Source: Paenibacillus agilis (GTDB lineage: Bacteria > Bacillota > Bacilli > Paenibacillales > Paenibacillaceae). From it: a stretch of 64,000 nt of DNA. Numbering within the stretch: position 1 is the first letter of the stretch; each line of letters starts with the position of its first letter. Shown here one piece after another: positions 1-7,424 of this stretch. The notes below the pieces were generated by a model. It was not told the DNA's origin. It ran no database searches and worked only from the letters and a program-made list of their open reading frames with translations. Location: contig NZ_VNJK01000004.1 of NCBI RefSeq assembly GCF_007786455.1, positions 124,001 through 188,000 of the forward strand, in the 5' to 3' direction. The translations under genes and the position numbers were made by a program.

Positions 1-754
1 TGGTGTGACCATTGCCCACCTGTCAGACCTTCACTACGGTGAATTCGTGACGAAGGATCATGTAGCCAACATTTTTGCACAGATAATGGCTAGTAAGCCT
101 GATATGATCTGTTTTACTGGCGACTTGGTTGAAGACCATGTCATGCCTGCAGAGGCAATCATCGAATTAATGCTTAAGCTTCAGGCTCCTCTAGGTAAAT
201 ATGCAGTACTGGGCAACCATGATTATGTGAGAGATAGTCGAGCCTATCTTAGTAGTGATCCAACAGATCTCGTTACCGCTTCACTGGAAGCCGCGGGTTT
301 TCATGTACTAACAAACAAGCATCATCAAATTCATTATAAAGATACATCTATAGCAGTGGCTGGTATTGATGATGCACTGGAAGGCAACCCTGATATGGAG
401 ACAGCGCTTTATGGATGCCCACCGAATATATGGTGCATGCTGCTGGCCCATGAGCCGGATTGGGCTGATATTGCGAGTCGTTATCCTATCGATCTTCAGC
501 TGTCAGGACATAGCCATGGCGGGCAGGTACGCGTTCCGATAGTCGGTCCGCTTATGCTTCCTTTGATGGCAAAGAAATACCCTGATGGAATGTATCAAAT
601 TTCGCGAAATCAGGCGAAATTTCCTGAGAAACCAACTTTGCAATTACATACAAGCCGAGGAGTAGGCATGACGCTTATGCCGATTCGGTTCTTCTGTCCA
701 CCCGAATGGACGCTTATCACTCTACGAAAAGAAACGAAATCATCCACATCATAA
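1..754 (+). CDS. Metallophosphoesterase, YkuE-like (5' end outside window)
   Basis: Calcineurin-like metallophosphoesterase, a phosphoester hydrolase with a two-metal centre. The frame is open through the left edge, and the visible part begins close to the first metal motif SDLHYG, so the true start and any N-terminal membrane anchor lie outside; the GTG at 5 is probably not the start. About 249 residues are visible against about 280 for YkuE-type proteins. The canonical motifs follow in order: SDLH (residues 7-10), GDLVED (39-44), GNHD (70-73), the AHEPDWAD segment and GHSHGGQVR near the C-terminus. These are the metal-binding Asp, His and Asn ligands of the family. YkuE-like enzymes act at the cell surface and have been linked to lipid or wall substrates, but the substrate here cannot be read from sequence. 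It is followed after about 160 bases by a second, unrelated-subclass phosphoesterase. Confidence 0.85.
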   Translation, partial: GVTIAHLSDLHYGEFVTKDHVANIFAQIMASKPDMICFTGDLVEDHVMPAEAIIELMLKLQAPLGKYAVLGNHDYVRDSRAYLSSDPTDLVTASLEAAGFHVLTNKHHQIHYKDTSIAVAGIDDALEGNPDMETALYGCPPNIWCMLLAHEPDWADIASRYPIDLQLSGHSHGGQVRVPIVGPLMLPLMAKKYPDGMYQISRNQAKFPEKPTLQLHTSRGVGMTLMPIRFFCPPEWTLITLRKETKSSTS

Positions 755-916
755 GCTATCAAACAGATATGATTCAAAAAATTGCCGCGATTAGAAATGT
801 TAGCGTTAAGATGAGATAATTATCTATTGCCGAGCTTCCTGCAAATCTATTAAGATCATAGTAATATCTTAATTAGAAGAGCAGAATTGCGTATTTGAGA
901 GGAGGCAGCACCAACT

Positions 917-1666
917 ATGCAAACCATAGCTGTTTTATCAGACATACACGGTAACATGCAAGCATTGGAAGCCGTATTGCTGGACATTGAACGGCAGGGT
1001 GCTGATAAAATCATTTGTTTGGGCGATCTCGTTGGTAAAGGACCGAATCCTACAGAAGTGACCGATTTGATTTTTGCACAATGTGATGTTGTTGTGCGAG
1101 GGAATTGGGATGAGCTCGTTGTTAACATACAAGATGATGAGAATTTCAGCTGGCATGCTGATAAGTTAGGTGTAGAGCGGTTGGCTAAGCTCAAGCAGCT
1201 GCCATTTTCCTATGACTGCATTATTAGCGGACGCCATGTACGAATGCTGCATGCCTCCCCACAAAGTGTTTACCATCGTGTACAACCTTGGGATGATAAG
1301 GAGAAGCGTCTAGGCATGTTCGAATTTACAGCGCAGTTGAATGATCCGCTTCATCCGTGTCAGTCACCGGATATCGTCATATATGGTGATATTCATCAAG
1401 CGTATTTACAACATATTCAAGGTCGTACGCTATTGAATTGCGGGAGTGTCGGCAATCCACTTGATATGACACAAGCATCCTATGTGCTGATTACAGGGCA
1501 ATTGGGCAGTATTGAGCAAGATTCGTTCTCTGTTCAATTTTGTCGAGTGCCTTATGATATCGAGCAGGCCGTACGAGCAGCTGAGAGAAGCGATATGCCT
1601 GCCGTTAAGCCTTATGTCCGTGAATTGAGAACAGGTGTGTACAGAGGCTTGCAGAAGCCTGAGTGA
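917..1666 (+). CDS. Metallophosphoesterase, YfcE/Metallophos_2-like
   Basis: Predicted cytoplasmic phosphodiesterase or phosphatase of the calcineurin-like superfamily, 249 residues with no signal peptide. Motifs in order: LSDIHGNMQALEAV (metal ligands Asp and His), CLGDLVGKGPNP, RGNWDE (the GNHD equivalent, with Trp in place of His), MLHASP, YGDIHQAYLQ and NCGSVGNPLD. This arrangement is typical of the compact Metallophos_2 subgroup, to which the bacterial YfcE-like proteins belong. An AGGAGG at 900-905 supports the ATG at 917. It is in the same direction as the preceding phosphoesterase but is a different subgroup. A bidirectional terminator follows. The substrate is unknown. Confidence 0.85.
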   Translation: MQTIAVLSDIHGNMQALEAVLLDIERQGADKIICLGDLVGKGPNPTEVTDLIFAQCDVVVRGNWDELVVNIQDDENFSWHADKLGVERLAKLKQLPFSYDCIISGRHVRMLHASPQSVYHRVQPWDDKEKRLGMFEFTAQLNDPLHPCQSPDIVIYGDIHQAYLQHIQGRTLLNCGSVGNPLDMTQASYVLITGQLGSIEQDSFSVQFCRVPYDIEQAVRAAERSDMPAVKPYVRELRTGVYRGLQKPE

Positions 1667-1730
1667 GCATGTCTATGCTGCCATGATCTCGGTTAGTCAC
1701 GGCTGCTTTATTATACGTATACGTTAACTA

Positions 1731-1787
1731 AAAAAAGCGGTCTTACTTGAAAGGATCAATTGTCCTTCTCGTAAGACCGCTTTTTTT
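1731..1787. terminator. Bidirectional Rho-independent terminator
   Basis: Inverted repeat with arms AGCGGTCTTAC and GTAAGACCGCT around a loop of about 24 bases. It is flanked by six A on the left and seven T on the right, so it can stop transcription from the phosphoesterase (+) and from the converging cation exporter gene (-). Confidence 0.85.
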
Positions 1788-1833
1788 ACTATATGGACTT
1801 TTTCAGTGTATCTGAAGTGACTAACCCTAAAGA

Positions 1834-2787
1834 TTAGGTTCGACTTCGCTTCGCAAATATTTTTCCGTATTCACCGTGAGGATGAATGTCTGCATGCTCA
1901 GTTTGGATGGTGGAGTGAGTAATATTGTATTTCTCCTTAAGGGTCTCATTTATAGCCAATATGACGCAATAAGGTTGAATATTTTCTCTCACAAAGACAT
2001 GAGCCGTTAACGAATAATGATCGCTAGATATTGCCCATAGATGCATTTCATGAACATCCTCTACACCTTCAACTTCATGAATATCGGCGCGGATTTGTTC
2101 AAGATCGAACTTGTCAGGGACAGCTTCCATAAGGATGCAGTACGATTCCCGAATAATACGTGCCCCACCTAGGAAAATAATGCAGCCGATTACGATACTG
2201 ATGAATGGATCGAACCAGATCATACCTGTGAAATAAATAAGCAGAGCAGATACGATAACGCCAATGGAGCTTAGTAGATCTCCGATAAAGTGCCATAGGG
2301 CACTTTGTACATTTAAGTTTTCTTCTTCTTTCATACTGCGGCTTAGTACGATCGTAAGAACGATATTGACGACAAGTCCGATGCTGCTAATAATAAGCAT
2401 CAGCTGGAAGTCGATATCAACAGGATTAAAGAAGCGGCGTACACCTTCGATAAAGATACCAATAGAAATAATTGCTAATGCTAATCCATTTAGAAAGGAC
2501 GCTATAATTTCGAAGCGCAAGTAACCGAACGTGTAGCGAGAATTAGATGCGCGTCTGGCCATATAAATGGCAGTCATACTCAAGCCGAGTGCGATGACAT
2601 CAGAGATCATATGGGCCGAATCAGATAAGAGGGCTAGTGAGCGAGACATAATACCGCCGACGATCTCGACTATCGTAAAAAATAATGTGAGCAAAAGCGT
2701 AATCCATAACGTTTTTAAAGAAGAGGATTGTACTTTAGCATGCTCTAAATGGTGATAATCAGTAGATGGCAATGGTGCAGATTTCAT
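1834..2787 (-). CDS. czcD: Cation diffusion facilitator metal exporter, CzcD-like
   Basis: Cation diffusion facilitator of 317 residues, the usual length for CzcD. It exports divalent metal ions such as Zn2+, Co2+ or Cd2+ in exchange for protons or K+ at the cytoplasmic membrane. Six hydrophobic segments occupy roughly residues 25-210. The transport-site acidic and His residues are visible in TM2 (LLSDSAHMISD) and TM5 (HFIGDLLSS). The cytoplasmic C-terminal domain carries the family signature around HEVEGVEDVHEMHLWAIS and ends with a His-rich stretch. The start is set by GAGGTGAT six bases upstream of the ATG. It is transcribed alone on the minus strand; metal-responsive regulation is expected for the family, but I see no recognisable operator. 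Confidence 0.9.
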   Translation of the reverse strand: MKSAPLPSTDYHHLEHAKVQSSSLKTLWITLLLTLFFTIVEIVGGIMSRSLALLSDSAHMISDVIALGLSMTAIYMARRASNSRYTFGYLRFEIIASFLNGLALAIISIGIFIEGVRRFFNPVDIDFQLMLIISSIGLVVNIVLTIVLSRSMKEEENLNVQSALWHFIGDLLSSIGVIVSALLIYFTGMIWFDPFISIVIGCIIFLGGARIIRESYCILMEAVPDKFDLEQIRADIHEVEGVEDVHEMHLWAISSDHYSLTAHVFVRENIQPYCVILAINETLKEKYNITHSTIQTEHADIHPHGEYGKIFAKRSRT

Positions 2788-2851
2788 TTCAAATCACCTC
2801 ATTTTACATTTGCTTTACCTTTTGTTACACAACCGTAATATTGCTGTTAAC

Positions 2852-2946
2852 GTCACATAATGTTCTGAGGGTAATATAATAGCAAGACCCCCTTTTGATG
2901 AATATATATCCCTTGAATAGAACCTGCGATGGCAGGTTCTTTTTTT
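2852..2946 (+). ncRNA. Candidate short RNA: promoter plus strong terminator, no ORF
   Basis: Between two minus-strand genes, the plus strand carries a perfect TATAAT (2875-2880) with GTCACA (2852-2857) 17 bases upstream. About 40 bases further on is a 9-bp perfect hairpin (arms AGAACCTGC and GCAGGTTCT, loop GATG) followed directly by T7. Together these define a possible transcript of about 60 bases starting near 2887. No plus-strand gene ends here that would need this terminator. There is no credible reading frame in the interval. Inference only; the promoter half is weaker than the terminator half. Confidence 0.35.
2919..2946 (+). terminator. Rho-independent terminator without an obvious upstream gene
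   Basis: Perfect 9-bp stem with a tetraloop (GATG) and seven T immediately after it, oriented on the plus strand. Both flanking genes are on the minus strand, so the terminator is an orphan unless a small RNA is made here. Confidence 0.75.
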
Positions 2947-3014
2947 ATTTATCGGACTTGGAGACGTTGTTCGTAATAGAGATAGGGTGATCAACCCTCT
3001 TATGAGAACAAATA

Positions 3015-3057
3015 AAGCTGTTCATCGACTCGAAAGAATGAGTGATAAGAACAGCTT
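3015..3057 (-). terminator. Terminator of the PHP-family phosphatase gene
   Basis: Long imperfect hairpin with outer arms AAGCTGTTC and GAACAGCTT and an inner ATC/GAT, ACTC/GAGT pairing. On the minus strand it is followed by a T-rich stretch. It lies just downstream of the phosphatase stop codon. Confidence 0.65.
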
Positions 3058-3063
3058 GTGCGA

Positions 3064-3879
3064 TCAGGTATGTAGCGGTACGATTTGTTTTTGTTTTGCT
3101 TTGTAATACACCCAAGAGGAGAAGCCGATTTCTTGTAAGCGAGCCTGTACCTCTTCCCACTCATCTCCAACGCGTTCTGGCTTATGTGCGTCAGAACCAA
3201 ATGTAATATCAACTCCAAAATAAAGTGCGCGCTCCAAAATAGCATCCGAAGGATACCATCCGCCGCTTTTCTTTGTTTTGCCTGAAGTATTGACTTCGAT
3301 TGCGATTCCTTGTTCAGCGACAATACGCAAAGTCTCATCTATCACATCCGGCGCATCAATATCGGAGAATGCTGGATAGTTTCCTTTCATCGCATCGATA
3401 TGGCCAAGTATTTGGAACATATTTGAACGTGCTGATTCCTGAATAAGTCGGTAATATTCTGTTTTGACTTCTAGGTGTTGAGCGGTGTTCAAGTCTTTCC
3501 AGCGCGATTTGTTGAAGATGCTGACATTAAAAGTATGGTGAACAGAACCGATAATATAATCAAATGGGTAGCGGGATAATGTTTCGTGATACAGCTTCGC
3601 ATATTCAGGGAAGAAGTCTGATTCAATCCCAAGCAGCACATCGATACGACCTTCATACTCTTGCTTTAACGTAAGAACCTCTTCCACATAAGCTGGAAAT
3701 TCACTTTTACGCATTGTAATCTTTGGGAAGGGCTGTTCCTCTTCATAGCCAAAGTATGGAGTATGATCCGAAATACCGATCACCTGTAAGCCTCGCGCTA
3801 TACCAGCTTCAATATAATCTCTAATTGTGCCGTTAGCGTGACCGCATCGAACGTGGTGAGTATGTAAATCGAACTTCAT
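3064..3879 (-). CDS. PHP-domain phosphatase, histidinol-phosphatase-like
   Basis: Polymerase and Histidinol Phosphatase (PHP) superfamily metal-dependent phosphoesterase, 271 residues, close to the length of HisK/HisJ-type histidinol-phosphatases. Motifs: FDLHTHHVRCGHA at the N-terminus, ISDHTP at about residue 40, IESDFFPEY, IIGSVHH, LGHIDAMKGN, AIEVNTSG and TFGSDAHKPERVG near the C-terminus. These supply the His and Asp metal ligands. The family dephosphorylates L-histidinol phosphate in histidine synthesis, but no other his gene is nearby, so the substrate is not proven. A GTG four codons upstream abuts the GAGGAGG, so the ATG at 3879, about 10 bases from it, is the better start. Confidence 0.82.
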   Translation of the reverse strand: MKFDLHTHHVRCGHANGTIRDYIEAGIARGLQVIGISDHTPYFGYEEEQPFPKITMRKSEFPAYVEEVLTLKQEYEGRIDVLLGIESDFFPEYAKLYHETLSRYPFDYIIGSVHHTFNVSIFNKSRWKDLNTAQHLEVKTEYYRLIQESARSNMFQILGHIDAMKGNYPAFSDIDAPDVIDETLRIVAEQGIAIEVNTSGKTKKSGGWYPSDAILERALYFGVDITFGSDAHKPERVGDEWEEVQARLQEIGFSSWVYYKAKQKQIVPLHT

Positions 3880-3926
3880 GATGCACTGCACCTCCTCTAT
3901 TTGTTGTGAACCGACTCTTCCTATTT

Positions 3927-4829
3927 TTACTCGGAACTAACAAATTGATTCTCAGGCATGCCTTTCAAGTCGTTCAAAAATTGCTGCATAGCTGAATTTA
4001 AGTAGCGTCCCGAACGGTACATTACGCCAACAGGATGGGCTATTTCTAGTTCATTGACTTGCACAATTTTCATCGTGCCGCGTTTAAGTTCGTTGCTGAT
4101 CGTTAGCTTGGAGACGATGGCAGCACCAAGATTCAGCTCTACCATTCGCTTTACTTCTTCACTACTGGATAAGTCCATAACGACATGTGGATGGATGTTG
4201 TGCTTGCGAAATACGTCATCTGCAAATCTTCTGCCGACTGTATCAGGTGACAGCATAATAAGCGGAACGTCCTTGAGCATGTCCATCGTAGCATGAGTGT
4301 ACTGTGCTAATGGATGATCAGGGCTAACAACGAGTTCGAACGTATCATAATAAAGGACTGATGATACTAAGCTCGGACTTTTCTCCAGCAAATAGCCAAT
4401 GCCAATATCGACGGTCCCGTTTTCGATCTGAGCAACGATTTGAGAAGAAGACATAGATAGTATCGTTGTCTTAATTAGCGGGAATTGATCCTGAAAATAA
4501 GACAAGATACGCGGCAAAATCTGAATGGCAATCGATGTCGTCGTGCCAAGTACGATATGACCTTGCGGTATTTGGTTCAGATCAGCAAGCTTCTGCTTAA
4601 GGTTATCTACTGTATTCAGAATTTGCTCAGCGTGTTCCAGAAATAGCTTGCCACTGTCCGTTAGTGTAACAGGTTGGTTGCGATCAATTAGAACAGTCTT
4701 AAACTCATCTTCTAAGCTCTTAATTTGAGCAGACACAGCGGGCTGAGTAAGATTCAGCAACTCACCAGCCTTACGGAAGCTCATTGTTTTTGAGATTGTC
4801 AGTAGTGTTTCCAGTTGGCTCAAGTTCAT
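3927..4829 (-). CDS. LysR-family transcriptional regulator
   Basis: LysR-type DNA-binding regulator of 300 residues, the normal family length. Residues 1-60 form the winged helix-turn-helix (core FRKAGELLNLTQPAVSAQIK). The rest is the periplasmic-binding-protein-like effector domain (HIVLGTTTSIAIQILPRIL, DIGIGYL, VVSPDHPLA, VELNLGAAIVSKL). AGGAGG ten bases before the ATG at 4829 fixes the start; the reading frame is open for 15 more codons upstream but has no ribosome site there. It resembles CysL/CbbR-type members in layout, but the ligand is unknown. The divergent neighbour is a UMF1 transporter, which is the most obvious candidate target. Confidence 0.88.
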   Translation of the reverse strand: MNLSQLETLLTISKTMSFRKAGELLNLTQPAVSAQIKSLEDEFKTVLIDRNQPVTLTDSGKLFLEHAEQILNTVDNLKQKLADLNQIPQGHIVLGTTTSIAIQILPRILSYFQDQFPLIKTTILSMSSSQIVAQIENGTVDIGIGYLLEKSPSLVSSVLYYDTFELVVSPDHPLAQYTHATMDMLKDVPLIMLSPDTVGRRFADDVFRKHNIHPHVVMDLSSSEEVKRMVELNLGAAIVSKLTISNELKRGTMKIVQVNELEIAHPVGVMYRSGRYLNSAMQQFLNDLKGMPENQFVSSE

Positions 4830-5227
4830 GACAGTCAGTCCTCCTCTTGATACCGGATTTATATGTAGAAACAAGAACCTTGACCTGTTACGTTAGTTAG
4901 CGTGAACAAGTAAAGTTAAACCATACCGTGCTTTGTAAATAAAATTTGTCATAATGATTATTATAGATGAAGGGGTGGAAATGGGCAATGATTAGCCATT
5001 TCTTCCATTTAAAAGTAAAAGTTTTCATCTTATTCCCAGACAAAAAAGCTTGGAATAGGGAGAAAGAAGTTGATTCCTTAGCCTAGTAAGTCTTTATTGA
5101 CGCAAAGTTTATCTTACCGCAAAATATGAATAATCGCTCGCTTGCTCAAATATAGTGATGGCTATCCAGCAGCAGCATATAATAGCGATAAACAAACAGG
5201 TGGATGAGCCTCATGAGGAGGAAAAGA
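4830..5227. promoter_or_regulatory. Divergent intergenic region between LysR gene and transporter
   Basis: A 398-base region with no gene. It contains a short hairpin (GGAAATGG pairing with CCATTTC, about 4977-5006), a second imperfect inverted repeat (TTATTCC/GGAATA, about 5031-5057), and a TTGACG (5097-5102) followed 17-18 bases on by an A+T-rich -10-like stretch that could drive the transporter. A LysR operator would be expected here, but I cannot identify a convincing T-N11-A site by eye. Confidence 0.4.
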
Positions 5228-6490
5228 ATGATTACGAAGCAGCAACGCAGTTGGATGATGTATGACTGGGCTAACTCTGCTTTTGCTACGACGATGATAG
5301 CGGCTGTGCTGCCTATTTTTTATCAGACAGTGGCAGCTTCTACACTCGACAAACATGTGGCGACTAGCTACTGGTCTTTTACACAGACAACGGCCATGAT
5401 TCTCGTTGCGCTGATCTCTCCCTTACTTGGGGCAGTGGCTGATTTGTCACAGCGTAGAATGGCTATTTTGAGAGCGTTTGCATGGACGGGTGCACTAAGT
5501 TGTGTGCTTATGAGCCTAGCCGGTACCGGTGATTGGCTGCTTGTATCGGCCTTATTTATTGTCGGTACGCTCGGTTTTTCTGGTGGTAACACTTTCTATG
5601 ATTCATTGCTTCCCACTATTGCTTCATCTGAACAAAGGGATGAGCTATCAGCTAGAGGGTATATGTACGGCTATATCGGTGGAGGCATATTACTTGCACT
5701 GAACATTTTGATGTTAGAAAAATATTCATGGTTCGGTATTTCCGACAAGCTGACTGCTACACAGATTGTATTTGTATCTGTTGGGATCTGGTGGTTCCTT
5801 TTCTCTCTTCCATTGTTCCGTACGATAAGAGACCCTAAAGAGTGGAATAGGAAACCGGTTCGTTTTTATGCGAATCAAGGGTTTAGTCGAGTCATTCGTA
5901 CCATTCGTGAAATTCGTCGTTATCCAGAGCTGTTGAAATATTTACTGGCATTTTGGTTCTTTAATGATGGTATCACTACGATTATTAGTATGGCTGCTAT
6001 TTATGGAGCTCAGCTTGGTATCGGAACAACGCATTTAATTGCTGCGCTTCTTATTACACAGTTTGTAGGTATTCCTTTTACCTATTTATTTGCCAGATTT
6101 GCAAAACGCCTTGGCTCCAAGCGTTCCTTGTATATCTCCTTATCGATATATATGATTATCGTCCTGCTCGGTTATTATATGCAAAACGCAGTTCATTTTT
6201 ACATTCTTGCCATTATGGTCGGCATGGTACAAGGTGGAAGTCAAGCAGTAGCACGGTCCATTTTTAGTCAGTTAGTTCCCAAAGGACGAGAGTCAGAATT
6301 TTTCGGCTTCTTCAGTCTTTCGAGCAAAGTATCAGCTTCCATTGGCCCAGCTGTGTTCGGAGTAGTTGGTTTGTTAACAGGCTCTACAAGGTTAGCTATT
6401 TTATCTATTTTATTGTTCTTTATTGTAGGTATATTGTTGTTTATGAGAGTAGATATCGCAAAAGGAAAAGTTGAAGCGGGTGAAGGTTAG
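5228..6490 (+). CDS. UMF1/Atg22-family MFS transporter
   Basis: Membrane transporter of the major facilitator superfamily, UMF1 (Atg22-like) family, 420 residues with about 12 transmembrane segments. The N-terminal YDWANSAFATT is the hallmark motif of this family. Further signs are the loop DLSQRRMAIL after TM3, FSGGNTFYDSLLP, and the GGSQAVARSIFSQLVPKGRE segment typical of the C-terminal half. Fungal Atg22 exports amino acids from the vacuole; bacterial members have no established substrate. Upstream in-frame ATGs at 5204 and 5213 lack a proper ribosome site, whereas AGGAGG lies six bases before the ATG at 5228. A GNAT gene follows in the same direction after 36 bases, so the two probably share a transcript. 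Confidence 0.87.
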   Translation: MITKQQRSWMMYDWANSAFATTMIAAVLPIFYQTVAASTLDKHVATSYWSFTQTTAMILVALISPLLGAVADLSQRRMAILRAFAWTGALSCVLMSLAGTGDWLLVSALFIVGTLGFSGGNTFYDSLLPTIASSEQRDELSARGYMYGYIGGGILLALNILMLEKYSWFGISDKLTATQIVFVSVGIWWFLFSLPLFRTIRDPKEWNRKPVRFYANQGFSRVIRTIREIRRYPELLKYLLAFWFFNDGITTIISMAAIYGAQLGIGTTHLIAALLITQFVGIPFTYLFARFAKRLGSKRSLYISLSIYMIIVLLGYYMQNAVHFYILAIMVGMVQGGSQAVARSIFSQLVPKGRESEFFGFFSLSSKVSASIGPAVFGVVGLLTGSTRLAILSILLFFIVGILLFMRVDIAKGKVEAGEG

Positions 6491-6526
6491 CCATAACCAT
6501 TATGGAGCTGTGGGGAGGACTCGAAC

Positions 6527-7342
6527 ATGGAAATGATCAAGGATATCGATCGTAATCGCCGTATTGAACAGTATGCATTGAACGCCTGGCCAGCTCTCCA
6601 AACGAATGTACTTGATGGATGGTTGCTTCGCTTTGCCGATGGGTATACAAAGCGTTCTAATTCGGTAAGCGCTATCTATAATCAGTCAGAAGTCCAATCT
6701 TATGATCAGCTATTAGAAAAGATCCAGATTTGCGAAAGATTATATGAGGGTATGGGTCTTGATGTTATTTTTAAGATGACGCCTTTTGTACCTAATTCTC
6801 TCGATGCTCTGTTAGCTGATGAAGGGTATCAATATGTCGAACCTTCCAGTGTACACATTCTTGAATCGCTGCATGATCTGAACGGGCTTGAGGAGTATCG
6901 TGAACAAGCAGAGTCATCGAGACTAGAAGTGGAAGTATGCGAATATATAAGCCAGAAATGGCTGGATATCGTAGCGGACTTTAATCATCTCTCCACACAG
7001 AATCGCCAAATTACAAGACAACTATTATCGGATTCGCTGCTGCGGAAAGGATTTTTCATTTTATATGTGGAATCTGTTCCTGTTGCTTGCGGATTAGGTG
7101 TAGTTGAAGGAGATTATATCGGTCTCTATGACATCGTTACAGCTGAGCCTCATCGCAACAAAGGCTATGGAGAACAGCTTATTAGAGGGATATTGAATTG
7201 GGCTATGTCAGTTGGAGCGACGAAAAGTTATATCCTTGTCGTGCAGAGCAATCATAGCGCGAAAAGATTGTATGAGAAGCTGGGCTATAAAGAGATCTAT
7301 ACGTACTGGTATCGTGTTAAAGCAAATAGCAATAAAGCATGA
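6527..7342 (+). CDS. GNAT-family N-acetyltransferase
   Basis: Acetyl-CoA-dependent acyltransferase of 271 residues. The GNAT fold is clearest in the C-terminal 130 residues: ACGLGVVEGDYIGLYDIVT (strands 3-4), the acetyl-CoA pyrophosphate loop HRNKGYGEQLIRG (R/Q-x-x-G-x-G type), YILVVQSNHSAKRLYEKLGY and the closing YWYRVK. The N-terminal half is a divergent second GNAT-like domain beginning with ALNAWPALQTNVLDGWLLRF, a beginning often seen in two-domain Firmicute GNATs. The start is supported by GGGGAGG eight bases before the ATG. The substrate is unknown. It ends just before a bidirectional terminator. Confidence 0.87.
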   Translation: MEMIKDIDRNRRIEQYALNAWPALQTNVLDGWLLRFADGYTKRSNSVSAIYNQSEVQSYDQLLEKIQICERLYEGMGLDVIFKMTPFVPNSLDALLADEGYQYVEPSSVHILESLHDLNGLEEYREQAESSRLEVEVCEYISQKWLDIVADFNHLSTQNRQITRQLLSDSLLRKGFFILYVESVPVACGLGVVEGDYIGLYDIVTAEPHRNKGYGEQLIRGILNWAMSVGATKSYILVVQSNHSAKRLYEKLGYKEIYTYWYRVKANSNKA

Positions 7343-7357
7343 TGATGTTGTCAAAAT

Positions 7358-7408
7358 GGAAAAGGCAGTTCCAGTCCTACTGATGTTATGCTGGACGGAA
7401 CTGCCTTT
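7358..7408. terminator. Bidirectional terminator
   Basis: Arms AAAAGGCAGTTCCAG and CTGGACGGAACTGCCTTT (imperfect inside) form a strong stem. It is A-rich on the left and T-rich on the right and sits between the converging GNAT (+) and P-type ATPase (-) genes. Confidence 0.82.
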
Positions 7409-7424
7409 CTGTGTAATTAGAGGA

